64,000 bases of DNA from Tetranychus cinnabarinus (Eukaryota; Arthropoda; Arachnida; Trombidiformes; Tetranychidae), in assembly GCA_022266195.1 (NCBI GenBank), contig WHVY01000005.1:1798001-1862000 (forward strand), in the 5' to 3' direction. The notes beneath the pieces were generated by a model that had not been told where the DNA came from, did not search any database, and saw only the letters and a program-made list of their open reading frames with translations. Positions within the stretch are counted from its first letter, which is position 1, and each line of letters opens with the position of its first letter. The position numbers and the translations under genes were made by a program. Shown here piece after piece: positions 33,861 to 46,247 of the stretch.

Positions 33861-36800
33861 TTGCACTGATTTAGTCAATGAATTGACAAAAAACTGATTG
33901 ACTAAGAAGATAACGGTTCATTTTTAAGCTTTGTATATTTCCATTTTTTCAATGGTCAGTTGATTGAAGTGATGAAAAGGTAAAGATATCTTAAAATGTC
34001 TGATGAAAAGAGATTTCTTTTTCTTCCAATAAAAGCATATAAATGGACCATCATCTACATCATCAAGATCACAGTGATTCCAATAATAATCTTCATCATC
34101 GTCATAACCATCAAGGCACCAACATGATGAGGAATTTTGAACAAAGCAGGTTCCATTAAAGGCCGTTAATGGGAAATGGTGCTTTTATGCTTTCAAAGAT
34201 GAATACAAAAGATGATACCGAGAAGAAAGAAGGAGAAGACAAAATTAATGACAATTCACAATAGAGTCTGCAAAATAATGATAATACAAGACAAGACATT
34301 CAACATACTTCAGAATTGGCATCATCTTAAATGTTGTCATATTAGGATTTATCCTTTCGACCCATCTTTAAACTCATCCCTTTCATTGAGTTGATTCATC
34401 TGTAAAATGAGACAAAATTGTTACAATATCGAAAGCTAGAAAAGTTACCATTTTGTAATTGATCAAAAGGAATGATGAGCAAGAATTGTAAAGGGTAAAG
34501 TATCTTTTACTTAGAACTTACCTCTTTCTTGTTGATTCTCTCTCGCTAGGATTAACTGGACAAGACATTGTTATTAGGTAGGAGTGAGTTAAATACAGAC
34601 CAAAGGTTTTACCAAACGCGAACCAATAGATGGTCAATAGCCTAAAGGTACAATCCTGTTAACAACAGATTAATGAGTTGAGTTGAATTCAGATTAACTT
34701 GAAAGATTAAACGTTATAAAGCAACATATCATTATAAATGAGAATACAGAACAATTTGTTTTTTTTGTACTCTTCTGGACTACACCAAACTGAGTGATTA
34801 AATCACTTAAAGGAGCTATCAATGACACCAATGGGCTTAAAAATTGTCTCTTTAAGTGACAAAAATGACAATCAGAGCATCGCTATTGCCACCAAATATT
34901 GATAGATAATACTTACCAGACTGTCCTTTTGAACAGTCTAATCAACCATAAATTACACCAGAATCAACTTGTCCATCAAACATTTGTAATCTTTAACTAA
35001 AGAAACGAAAAAATTATTGAAAATTTTTAAAACTCTTTCAACCCAATCTGGTGTCAAAAATGTTTAATTATCAAGTTACTTGTACTGCCGCCACTTTTAA
35101 ATATCCATTATTTCCATATTTAAATTGAAGTGAAAGGGATGTTAATGTTAAATGATTTTACTCTGTATTAAATCAATTGAATAGCAACAAGTTGAACAAT
35201 TTGGGACATTGAATGTTACAATTTGAATCGATCGGAATTAAATGTTTGACACCAATCCACACCTTTTTTCCCACTCTTATTACCATTCAGTTTATGTTTA
35301 TCAGAACATCTCTTGATCATTATCACCAAATTTATAACTTGATTCATCTTTCTTTCTCCATTTAAATCAATTTTTAATACAAATCACTTTCAATATAATC
35401 TTACATGTAAATGTATTTTGGTCTAATACAATCTCATTATGAACAATCATTGACACGAAAAACACTTTTCATTGAAATACGCTTTTGCTTTCCATTTTTC
35501 ACTCTTCTCAAGTCAATCTTAAGACTTCCGACCTGATTTTTACCTGGCTTTCATCTTTTAACATTTCTATTTTCAATAATAATGTTAAACGCCATTTCTA
35601 TTAACTGGTATTGATTATATTGTTGATAAATGATGGTGTAAAGTAAATGTAAAAAAACTAGTTACTAGGAAAAATCTGTCCTTCCAAGAATCAAGGGAAA
35701 CGATGAAACAACTCTTCATCCGAGGGATAAAGCTAACCAACAAACCAGGATTTTTGCCGATTAAACCCTCATCTTACATCGGTAAGTATCAATGTTTACT
35801 TTTAATCAGTGCCTTAAACGACAAAATGACAATAATCTAGTAAAACAATGTGTGTTTTTTGGTCTCAAGACAATCTCGGTCTTGTTGATATTTTTTCTTC
35901 ATGTAAAATTCAATAGTCTGCTTGTTTATATTGAATAGATTTGATCAATCCTCTATAACTTGAATGTAAAACGACTCAAAGCTGATCGAGTTTGATTGAG
36001 TAACGTAATCAATCACATTGAAGGGAAAATAAAACAACAATATTGATTGTTCAATTTAATAGACAACTTTCTTGGTATTTTGTCCTTCAATGCTCATTTT
36101 ATGCATATTTTTTTTATCAATACTTGAGCTTTATCACAATGTCATAATGAGATTCACATGATATCATATCATTCAATTCATTTAAACTGTCAAATAATTT
36201 TCACTGAATAATGCACAATAAACAACCAGCAAATATCAATTGTGTTATGTTGTGAAAATGATTGAGAACCGGAGATGAGCTTTTAACTTTGAGGTCAAAG
36301 CTTGACCTTTTTTCTGTACGATTGCTGCCTTTGCAACAAACAATCCCATGTTATTTGGTTAGACCGGAATGCAAATTATTAGGACACAAAGCATAATAAA
36401 GATAATCAAAACTTGCTTAAATATCATTTTTAATCATTAATTTCAAGATAAATATAATTTTTGCATCAATAACAAAGTGTTTTGACTTTGGCGCTTCATC
36501 GCCATCTTACATCTTGTTAGACAATTTTTCAGCCAATCAATCAGACTTAATTTGACCGTTAAGAGTTGTTATAGAAACACAAATAGCTTAAATTTTAAAA
36601 ATACAGTATGTAAGATTGACAAATCGTTGTTAACAATCAAGCCATAATAATAATCTGAATGTTTCATCTTTAACTATTAATGTGAGTCCACTTTTTTGTT
36701 ACGAAGATGAAGGTGAAAATGAATTCTTGGGGAATCTTAAGTATCAAATATTTTAACTCTTGAAATAATCCATTGTTCATAATAAGCTTAACGCTCATTT

Positions 36801-38389
36801 TGTGTTAGCTTTTTTTTGTGCACCTCAGTTTCATATAATTTGATATTTCACATTATCTGGTCAGTACTTTTTGCTTTTATTATTTAACTTTACAAATAGG
36901 CAGAAATATCAACAACAAACAATATTTTTTTCTCTCACTCTCTCATTGACTTCAATTGACATGACAAACACATTTCTTTTGTTCACCTTTGATTCTTATT
37001 ATTGTGTAAAAGAAAATGTCTTAAAGAAAACTATTTACAAGACTTTTCTTTCTCATTTTTTCCTCTATTCTTGTTCAGTCTCTTTTGAACAAAAATTTTA
37101 CTTCCAAATTAATTGAATATCTTTCTCTTTTCTCTTTTTGCTTAGGTGCACAGAGACGCGTAATTTCAAGTGTTTTAAAATTTTGAATCTTGAAACATTT
37201 CTTTTGTTGGACCATTGAGCATGCTAGCGACGTCGGGCTGAATATGCTATTGATCTTGCTTCCAGTTCTTACTAAACTTTCAACCTTCCACCCTGTTTAT
37301 GATTATTTTGAACAATCAACTTGCAATAGATAACTGTATCTACATTGATGTTAGTGTGAAAATATCGAGAGAAGCATAAAAATCCACAATTCTTGGAAAT
37401 GAGTTAGCTTTGCATTCAGGCAGATTATTGAGCTCTCTTAATTAACTATGAAGATTTATTTGATTGTAAGTGTCTTGAAGCACTTTTTTATAAACTGTTG
37501 ATGATCAAATTTCCATTGAAAAACGGATGATGCAGTAATCTGTTGATTGTTGTTGTTGTTATTCAGTTAAACATGTTACCTAGATTTGAATTACATGTGT
37601 ATTATTAATACTTGGAGTTATTCATTTGCAATGTAAAATTTTCATTTTGATAACTATTATTAATATTTCTTTTCTTTCTTGGTCTTGTATTGCCTCTCTG
37701 ATTACAGCAACCTGATAGTATTTTGGAGTCCACTTTTTTGCGCTACTGAAGGAGATATTATCGATCTATTTTTTATTTTGGTATAACAATATTGTGATCA
37801 GATTAAAATGGCATTCAAGATTGGCGAATAAATCAGTTTTGACTTTATAACAATCCATTGGTAACTCAATATAATAATAATGAATCTGTTGTTTGCTATT
37901 TGAGGGCAACATAAACACAAAATATTCAACATTAAATTGGTTTCAGCATTAAATTTACTGAATGTCAAGTTAGTATTTTGTCAATTGTTGGTCCCAACCT
38001 GACGAGCTAGTTTATTTGATTCTAGTTTAATCTAATTCTTTTCTCACTTGATATTTCCAAAAATATCTTATTCTTAATTCCTACCTATGTGTATTTGATA
38101 AAGGAAACCTAAGCGATTCATCCTTTTCCCCAAACTCAACAGATAGTAATTTATTATAAAGGTGGTGAAAAGGTCGCTTATGCAAAATAAATTTCAGATG
38201 AAAGAAGGTTAAGTAAAATTTGTTAATATTTATCAGGTTTATTGATAATAACTATGATAATATGGAAGATGAGAATAAGAATGAAGAGTAAACACGAATA
38301 TCCTAAGTTTACTTTTCCCACTTGTTGATAGCGCCGATGCTAATGCTGATGTATTTTTTTATTAATACTACTTTTAGGCAAACAAAAAA
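33861..38389. other. Noncoding, no gene seen
   Basis: AT-rich. A 15-bp palindrome AGTGATTAAATCACT lies at about 34792. No supportable exon on either strand. Confidence 0.4.
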
Positions 38390-38700
38390 TAAGCTCAAGT
38401 AAAATGAAAACGGGAAACAAGGTAAATTGACAATGACTGGTGAATCCTGTTGGTCCAAGAAAGCAGAAGATGAAGACGAGCTGATTGTTTGGACGAATAA
38501 CATTAACAATGCAAAGTCACCAGGAAAAAGAAAGATGAATATTATATTTTATCTCTTCCTATGGATTTTCATTACAATAAAAAGCTAAATGAAAGGTATG
38601 ATGGATCATCGAAGCTGGTGTTGCTAATAATGATCATCTTCACTGTAAGGGACCATTTTCCCGGTGATAATTTGATAATGGTAACCTGCGAAAGTAAACT
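38390..38700 (+). repeat. Direct repeat, copy 1 (partner 39290-39610)
   Basis: Shares with 39290-39610 the run ATGAAAACGGGAAACAAGGT AAATTGACAAT, GAATCCTGTTG, AACAATGCAAAGTCACCAGG, ATCTCTTCCTATGGATT and a TGATGGATCATCGA block, with small indels between. No ORF spans both copies and no terminal inverted repeats were seen. Confidence 0.85.
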
Positions 38701-38879
38701 AACTTATCAATGGAAGCTTGGTCAACTTGGTCCAGATAACCGGTTTTAGTTTGGTCCAACGTTTTCAATTCATTTCATTTTGAGAATTAATCTTTCCCCA
38801 GACATTAAAATAAGGAATCAATGAAAAAGAGGAAAAATACGAATCGAGCTCCATAGTTACACTAAAATACGATGTCTAG

Positions 38880-39029
38880 CCAAGCCCAGGTCACCCAATG
38901 TTGGAAGTAAAGGCCGTACATGAAGGAGTGTGTCCAACTACCGCTCCTAATGAATACAATGGCAATGATACTCGAAAACTTGAACAGAATGTGAAGAAAA
39001 AAGATCGCTTTTATCCATCATTTAAATGA
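38880..39029 (+). other. Short open frame of unknown status between two direct repeats
   Basis: 49 codons free of stops, ATG at 38898 (43 aa, TGA at 39027-39029), with a non-biased composition: LEVKAVHEGVCPTTAPNEYN and then a Lys-rich end. It looks more protein-like than its AT-rich surroundings. I recognise no family. It could be a small gene, a lone exon, a relic, or chance. Confidence 0.25.
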
Positions 39030-39289
39030 CAAAGTTTTACTGATGAATGTTGCTGAATTATGACAATGAGCCATAAAAATGAAATAGTTTGAGTAATTTT
39101 TTATGCACAAGTTAAATGGAAAAAGATAATTATGTATTTATCATGAATTCATGTATTAAAATCTTCTAGGAGATGTTTTTCAGAAGTTTTACAATCAAAT
39201 AAAATTGGTCTAAACATTGAGATTGAAAACAAAGCTCATCACTTGAGCTTATCAGTTTTTAATGCTACAATACTTTGGTAGGAAGTAAG

Positions 39290-39610
39290 CTTAAGAAAAA
39301 TGAAAACGGGAAACAAGGTAAATTGACAATAAATAAATGCCATTGATTGTTGAATCCTGTTGATTTAAGGATAAAGAAGATGAAGACGATCAAGAAGATG
39401 AGTTGATTGTTTGGGTGAATAAAATTAACAATGCAAAGTCACCAGGAAAAAAAAGATGAATATTATTTTTTGTATCTCTTCCTATGGATTGTGACTACAA
39501 TGAGAAGTCAAATGAAAGATGTATGATGGATCATCGATGCTCCTGATGATGATCAAGGAAACATTTGCTTTGGTGACAATTTGATGATGCAGGTAACCCG
39601 TGAAAGTCAG
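39290..39610 (+). repeat. Direct repeat, copy 2
   Basis: Second copy of the 38390-38700 repeat, about 590 bp downstream in the same orientation, with a few insertions (for example an extra AATAAATGCCATTGATTG). Confidence 0.85.
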
Positions 39611-41199
39611 AAGGTGAAGAAAACTACCCTTTTCTTCTTTTCATCTCTTTTCATCTTTCTTCTGGACTTATCATCAATTGGTAAACATGTTTTTGTGGTT
39701 TTAAAGGTAAAAACACTCCAATGATTTTTGCTTCTCCTTTCTTATTCTTTTTACTTTTCTTCTTCTTCTTCTTTAGGTTCAGCTTTTCAACTAATCATGA
39801 ATGATATTTTTGTGAATGTCCTTTAAGTGGCCTTCTCATAGGAGATGAAATCACTTGAAAAAATCTTGCCCCGGGTTTGTTTCCTCTTATCAAATAGTGA
39901 ACAATTAAGACAATTCCCTTTGAGTTCCTCAAGAGTTTACTGTATATTATTATAATATATTGGATGATCGCATTGGACTCTTTCACTTCTTTCACTCTTG
40001 TTCCTTCTTCATCTTCAATTGGACACTAGACTTGATTTTGATAGAAATGTATATAACAATAATAAAAGGAGTCAAATCAATCACTAATATCATGGAATAA
40101 AATCAAGTTTGAGTGTGTTAAAAGGCTTGAGGAACAATTCAATGATTCGGTGATAAGAAGCTACAAAAAAAGGAGTACATTCATTGATCAAGATTGATTG
40201 TCGAGTAAAGCTTATCAAGTTGATCCAGGTAGCCAGTTTTGTTTTGTTTAATGTTTCCATCCAATGGACTTCAAGTGGACTCTTCAACGGACCATTTCAA
40301 CCGTCCAGTCTTTTTTACCTTCCAGTTTCCAGCCTTTTTTGCCCTTCAAACAAAACTGTTTACAAACTTGTAGATGGTCATGATAACTCTACTGGTACAT
40401 TGATATTTACACATTACTAATCGGTGTTACCAAATTCATTTCTCAACAATCCCTTCAATAGTCAGTGAATTGCAAAAATCAAATCAACTGTTTGTTTCCT
40501 TTTTCTTCCTCTCGAAAAGGTTCAAATTGGAAAAGTACTAAAGTATTACAGGTCTGTTAATGGATTTGAAGAGCTTAATCGTTGGATGGAAATTACAATG
40601 ACGAAAAATCTATTAATTTTTTTGACACAATCATTGAGAAAATTAGATTCAAACAGAAAGGATTGGTTAAAATTGCTCAAAGCGATTTTCATCTCAATGG
40701 TTGAAGTAGCATGTTCATTAAGGCAAAGCTGTGATCACAATTTTGCTAACAATGAGGTCAAAAATATAAAATAAGTGGATTTTAAAATGAAAAAAAGTAA
40801 TATTTTAAGCATTATTGTTGAATTAAGATTCCGAGATGAGTTAAATATCCTGTTAGCTGCGTTTTATTAAAACTGATTTTCAAATTTTACTCTCTTCACA
40901 ATAATTATTGGCTTCTAAATTTTTGGACAATCCATTTTCAGTAAAATAATCTCTCAATTTCTTGTACAACTGAGATCATCATCAGAAATCAAACATTTGC
41001 AAAGAAATAAAATAGCAAAGACAAGTTTAATGTATTTAAAACAATTTTAATTTCATAAGTTTTAGATATGGAAATTATATGCGAAAATGATACAAATTGA
41101 ATAATCTATAAAAGTTGTTTGGAGAAACATAGAAAATATATAAATTTTAATATTCATCAAAGTTTAATTTGAGATCCAGTCTATCTGAGATATCTGAGT
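39611..41199. other. Noncoding, no gene seen
   Basis: AT-rich with a CTTCTTCTT run near 39760. Open frames at 40184-40420 and 40586-40774 have no recognisable motif. Confidence 0.4.
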
Positions 41200-42258
41200 T
41201 TACTTAAGAAACTTGAAAGCTGCTAAAATTCCCCAATGATCGCTTGGAAAACAAACATGAGGCTTCAAGCGTTCAATACCAATCAGACCAAAGTATTCAG
41301 GAGCTATTTCGCTCGGAATGGAATCCCTGAAGTATAGTCGATCAAAACGAAAACGAGGTTTGAAACCGTTTCTTCCCATGGCTTCGAGTTTCAGGTTATC
41401 ATTTCGTGTCATATCCCAAGTAAATTGACATTCTTTACGTGATCCAGTTAACTGCCATACATCTTTAATTTTTGAGTTAGGACCTCCTAAGCTAGTGACC
41501 TATGAAAATCAAGTCAAATAATGATTAGAAAAGCGATAATCTTGAATTGGGCAAAAAATTAAGAAACTGGTACCTCAGTATCGCGTAAGTTTAAGTCCCC
41601 TCCAAATAAAACCGAAACATCTTGAGGAGATGAATTTACGAGTTGGAAACATTTTTGTAATTGTCTCTGACGATTGATGGCGCCTTCTCGCGTGCTTTCT
41701 AGGTGAGTATTCAGGAATCGTAATTTAGTCCCGCTGATTATCGCCTGGCAGAAAAAAATAAACGAAAATATCAACTAATCAATATCATTCAGAGTTACTG
41801 CTATTATTAATAAGAATTTCTGTAGTAGCCAGAAAACTCACATTGACATCAATGATATTCCTGCCCATATCTGTGTATTCAAAATCAATTATTTTGTGAT
41901 CAAGGTGTTTGACAGTCTTCTCGCGAAGACAAGTAACAGTATAATACTCTCCAATATACTGATCACCGGTTCTTCCATATATCAATTTGTAATCGGTCAG
42001 CATTCTTGAAATTATAGATTCACTCTCAGGGACAACTTCTTGGAAGAAAACCACATCAGTTTTAATTTTATTGACAATGTCACAGGCTCCTTTGGTCCTT
42101 ATGCTGAGATTCTTATCAGATAATCCATCAATATTCCATGTTATTAAAGTAAACTCATCTGGTTCCTCCATTTTGGTGGATTCACAATCATCTCCGTCCT
42201 CCAAAGTTATAACATTATTTGAGTCTTGCGATGAACCATCAACAATTTGAATATCCAT
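41200..42258 (-). CDS. TDP2: Tyrosyl-DNA phosphodiesterase 2 (TDP2), three exons
   Basis: Exons 42258-41842, 41744-41574 and 41499-41200 (introns of 97 and 74 bp, GT-AG, phase 0) give 295 aa. It belongs to the Mg-dependent endonuclease/exonuclease/phosphatase family and should hydrolyse 5'-phosphotyrosyl links left by trapped topoisomerase II. The four family motifs are present: TWNIDG at 40-45 (Asn), FFQEV with the metal-binding Glu at about 74, GGDLNLRD at 187-194 (Asp189), and SDHWG at 282-286 (His284). THLEST lies at about 152. Compared with human TDP2, the N-terminal UBA-like domain is missing: only about 37 mostly acidic residues precede the catalytic core. The gene is divergent from MRPS27 across 1.1 kb. 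Confidence 0.92.
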
Positions 42259-43344
42259 TGTATTGAAACCAGCTTAACCGGTAGATGCCTCGAGTCAATT
42301 GGTATCAAAACACACAAAATGAACTAACTCACAGTTAGATGCTATGTTTAATTCACTCGTTTACACAAACTAAGACAGACGTGAATCACGATGGAATATC
42401 GCACTTCAAGAATCAAATCAATAAACCTTTGAAATTTAGAGCTACAATATCTAGTAAAATAGAGTGAATTAAACAAAAGAATAGAAACAAAACAGTGCTG
42501 GTCTACTGGTTACTTTTGATTGACAATTGTGAGAGGGAAATTCAAACGAAAGCAAAAAAGCATATTGATTTTGATTTTTTACAGTAATTCTCAGTTTGTT
42601 TGATCATAATATACTTCTTATTGTTATTGTACACACGAGAGAATCTGTTCCAATATTTATAACAGTATTTTTACGAATAATATCTCTGCAGAGATTTCGT
42701 TAGATTTATTTGTACAAGATTGTTATTCAAATACCAATTATCAGGATGGATTGTATATTCAATTATGTACTCTAAATATAACATAACAGTAATTGACTTA
42801 CCTTACTTAATTGTAATATAACTTAATTTCCAATTGAAGTGTAGAGTTACTGAACTAATTTTTGATTTTGTTGAATAAATTTTTATTAAAAACCCACGGA
42901 AAAAATGGGATAAATGTTCGCCCATTTGAATCCCATCACTTCCAATTAAGCTTCGTCTGAGTAAAAGACAAATAAGTAAATCAATGCACTAACATTATTT
43001 TGATCATCATTTTTGTTGGTTAATGAAAATCAAGCGATTCAAATATTTAAAGTGCAAAAAGTAAATTGAATCTTCCATCAATCAGTAAACGGTTGGTAAA
43101 TATTCTTGAAAATCAAACTAACAGTTGGTTAGATAGACTTGATGGTTATGCCGAAATAGCTTTGTCAGTTGAAATTCATCAATTAAATTGATTAAATCAG
43201 GAATAAATAAGGAAACATAAATTAGCCTCTGGTTTTCTGTGAAAATAGTCTTATTTAAGCAGCATTAAACTTGCTGTGAAAATAGCCAAACATGATTTTT
43301 TTGTAAACAAAGTGACTACTCTTTCCATGTGACTATTTAATTAA
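42259..43344. other. Intergenic between divergent TDP2 and MRPS27
   Basis: About 1.1 kb of AT-rich DNA between two start codons facing away from each other. It must contain both promoters. No canonical motif stands out. Confidence 0.5.
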
Positions 43345-44730
43345 ATGATAATGTCCCTTTTCGGCTTTAATCGACAGTTTTTGCGATTAGGACGACTGTT
43401 ACATGCAAGAACTATTCTTTCGTCAAGTTATGCGTGCCAAGAGGAATGGACAAAAAGGTTACAAGAGCCAGTTTTTGCTGGTGTTAATGCAGGTTTGTTT
43501 ACTATCTTTATTATTATTCTTAATGCTAATATTACTGCTGTTCTAATTGATTTCATGTCTCTTACAGATGAATTTTTCTTCAAAATGAAAGAAAGAGCCA
43601 AGTCAAAGGTACCCATCGAGCCAATAGATGTCGATATATTTGCAAATGTCAGTGGTCATGAAAATCTTGAAGAATGTATTTATTTTTTGACACTGCTGCG
43701 AGAAAATAGACGAACTGCATTCACTTTAGAATCTACACATCATGCCGTATGCCGTTTATTTCTGAATGCTGATGCTGCGGACAAATTATTACCGATTCTT
43801 CAAGATCGCTTGAAGTACGGAGTGTTTCCTGACAATTTTGCATTTAATATGATAATGGACCACTTTTTAGAAAAGTCAGATTTCACAAGTGCCTGTAAAG
43901 TTGCACACCTTTATATGTTACAAGAGGACTTCTCAAAATTAACTAACGTTTTAGCTTTGTATTCTGTTTATGGATGTTTGACGGATCCTGCACAGAAAGA
44001 AGCTCTATGTAAATCTGAGGAGAAACCAGTATCTGAAGAGGAAAAAGATAACCAAGGAGACGAGGATGAAGTTGAATATGTCAGAGTACCATTCGTCAGA
44101 AATCCCCACTTTGATGATCATTTTGATCTGAAAGATCCTATCTTACTCAGCGGTAAAACTCTCTATCTCATTGGTTTACGATATAATGGTGTTATTGGAC
44201 TAACCTCGCAACTAATAGGACTTGCACTTTGGAAAAAATGGTCCTTGGCTCAACAATTGTTGGAAAAAGTTATTGCTGATCAACCTAATAGTTATTTTTC
44301 TAAAGGAACTATTGAATTGATAAATGATTTCGTTAGTTCTGAACCAGATGCAGAAGAAACAACATTTTTAGAGAAACTCAAATCCAATGAAAATTTGATG
44401 AAAGGAGAAAACATTGTTGAACTAATCAAGAAAGAATTCAATTCATTGTCCGAACTGGAGTCAGAAGATTGTTCCTTATTGAAAAAAAAATTTTTGAAAT
44501 GGTCCGATGATAGAGCGAAGGCGCTTCAGGAGCAATTGGAAAAGTACGTTAGAGAAGAAAAAATAAAAGAAATCAAGGAGAGGAAAAAAGAATTGGAGCT
44601 AAAAGAAAGAAAACTGTTCTTCTTTGAAAATTTCAATAAGATTGAAATGGAATACGTGGAAGCGAAAAAGAAATTAGACGAACTTAAAGCGTCAGAAGCC
44701 GAAGAGGAATACTTCCCACCAAAAAGATGA
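43345..44730 (+). CDS. MRPS27: Mitochondrial small ribosomal subunit protein mS27 (MRPS27), two exons
   Basis: A PPR-like protein of the mitochondrial ribosome small subunit. The family block YGVFPDNFAFNMIMDHFL (after the intron, about residues 138-155) matches human MRPS27 YGIFPDNFTFNLLMDSF. The N-terminus is basic and Leu/Arg-rich, fitting a matrix targeting peptide. An acidic insert (about 205-225) and a charged coiled-coil C-terminus (about 365-430) follow. The frame is open throughout, but 43493-43567 is very probably a 75-nt intron: it starts GTTTGT, ends in a pyrimidine tract plus CTTACAG, encodes an out-of-place hydrophobic run, and is a multiple of three. Removing it gives 436 aa reading AGVNADEFFF across the junction. 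An AATAAA lies about 25 bp after the stop. Confidence 0.88.
   Translation: MIMSLFGFNRQFLRLGRLLHARTILSSSYACQEEWTKRLQEPVFAGVNAGLFTIFIIILNANITAVLIDFMSLTDEFFFKMKERAKSKVPIEPIDVDIFANVSGHENLEECIYFLTLLRENRRTAFTLESTHHAVCRLFLNADAADKLLPILQDRLKYGVFPDNFAFNMIMDHFLEKSDFTSACKVAHLYMLQEDFSKLTNVLALYSVYGCLTDPAQKEALCKSEEKPVSEEEKDNQGDEDEVEYVRVPFVRNPHFDDHFDLKDPILLSGKTLYLIGLRYNGVIGLTSQLIGLALWKKWSLAQQLLEKVIADQPNSYFSKGTIELINDFVSSEPDAEETTFLEKLKSNENLMKGENIVELIKKEFNSLSELESEDCSLLKKKFLKWSDDRAKALQEQLEKYVREEKIKEIKERKKELELKERKLFFFENFNKIEMEYVEAKKKLDELKASEAEEEYFPPKR
43493..43567 (+). other. In-frame 75-nt intron inside MRPS27
   Basis: Splice donor GCAG|GTTTGT, acceptor CTCTTACAG|ATG, AT-rich and pyrimidine-rich interior, no stop in the coding frame. 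If retained it would insert 25 hydrophobic residues not expected in MRPS27. Confidence 0.8.
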
Positions 44731-45452
44731 AAGCATTGAAATTTTATATTATCATGATAATAAAAATTTAAAACATGCAGTAAATACTGTTTGTTACTAA
44801 TAATTCAATGTTTGTTAGATAGAAATTTTACATTTGAACTTTGTAATTTGAATATTACTCATGTCGATGAATTCATTATTGTTGTATGCTACCAATAGAA
44901 ATTTTTCTCGTAAATTTTGAGCCACTCAGTCTTGTGTAAACTCAAATAATTGAAATAGCCTCGAGACACTCGAATTTGAATATCATTTGAGTAAGATCAG
45001 TGTAATTTCCATGTTTCATTGTTTATTGCATCAATATGAAACTTTCACACCAAAAAATATTAATAAATCTTAGTCAATTCAAATTAACTGAAATCTTTGA
45101 GGTAATCAATATCAAAAATTAAAGTATATTTGATGAAATAAAAGACACATTAACAAGTTCTAGACAAATGGGTATTTTTATTATTTCATCTGGGAACCTT
45201 TTTTGATCTCATCTTTATATAATGCACCTTCTGATGACATTTTTTTAACTTTACTTTAATATCACTTGAGGCTTGTCCAGATAAAAGTGTATACTTTGAA
45301 AATTATCGGCTTGGACCATGTAAGAATAAAATCATTTAAGAGAATAAAACCAGATTCACAATAAAAGGAAGCTCATAAAACAAATGCTGTATTATCATGG
45401 TGCCTTTACAGATTTGCAAGGACATGGATAAGAAAATAGAGAAGAGCGGAAA
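44731..45452. other. Intergenic between convergent genes
   Basis: 3' flanks of MRPS27 and the coiled-coil gene. AATAAA-type signals occur near 44757. No gene seen. Confidence 0.5.
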
Positions 45453-46247
45453 TCATTCGGTTGCATATGACTTCATGAGATCCGAAGCAATTTTTAAATG
45501 TTCATTGAGTGAGTTCAACTTATGTTCCAATTGATGGATAATCTTGACCAGCAGGCCATTCTCTTCGTCTTCATCAATGGTAATCGGCTTTTTTCTTTCC
45601 TCTTCAAGATCTTGGACCTTGGATCTTAATTGAGCCTCCAGATTCTCTAAATTCTTCTTTACATTGTCCTTTATCATGGTCGGATACATTTTTTTACAGG
45701 TTTCCACTTTACTATTCAGCTTATTCATTGTTGTAAGAGCTTGTTTGGCAGTTAGGTCTTTAAAATTGAACACCTTTTTTGTTTCCAAAAGGTCAAAAGG
45801 ATCAAATTCATCACTAACATCAGCTGATGGTTCCTTTACTTCAGATTCTTCAGCATCATCAACACTTTCTTCAATTGAGGTTGAGGCATACTCGGCTGCT
45901 ATAGCAGATAAATTGTTAGCACTATTCAATTGGCCAATAATGCTACGCCGATTACAGTTAGCATCTCCATAGGAAGTAAAATTAAAGTCCAGTGAGTCTA
46001 AAGAGAATTCCTCTTCTTCATCATCCACTGGTTGTGATAATGTTTTAGATGGAGCAATGAACGTCTTTTCAGCTACATAAGTGAATAAGTATAATAAGAA
46101 AATGAACAAAGAAAAATATTAACGAACAAATTTTAAATAAAAGATTATAAATTTTGACTTACCATTGACTGGTTGTTCCACACGAATCAAGTATGGACCT
46201 TCTAAACTCTCCTCTAATGTTGAATTAGCGATACTTTCACCTTCCAT
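45453..46247 (-). CDS. Unrecognised acidic coiled-coil protein, two exons
   Basis: Exon 1 is 46247-46163 (ATG, 28 codons plus one base, donor GTAAGT), exon 2 is 46072-45453 (acceptor TATGTAG), with a 90-bp intron; 234 aa. The start MEGESIANSTLEESLEG is followed by an acidic Ser-rich region (DDEEEEFSLDSLDF, EESVDDAEESEV), then DEFDPFDLLE. A helical C-terminal half of about 110 residues has heptad-like Leu spacing (KKNLENLEAQLRSKVQDLEE; IIHQLEHKLNSLNEHLKIAS). No signal peptide or membrane segment. The consistent splice phase and sustained composition argue for a real gene. I do not recognise the family. An adaptor or cytoskeletal scaffold is conceivable, but nothing here shows it. Convergent with MRPS27. 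Confidence 0.75.

Noticed and set aside
43493..43567. Transmembrane segment in MRPS27
   Set aside because: The hydrophobic run is the translation of a probable 75-nt intron.
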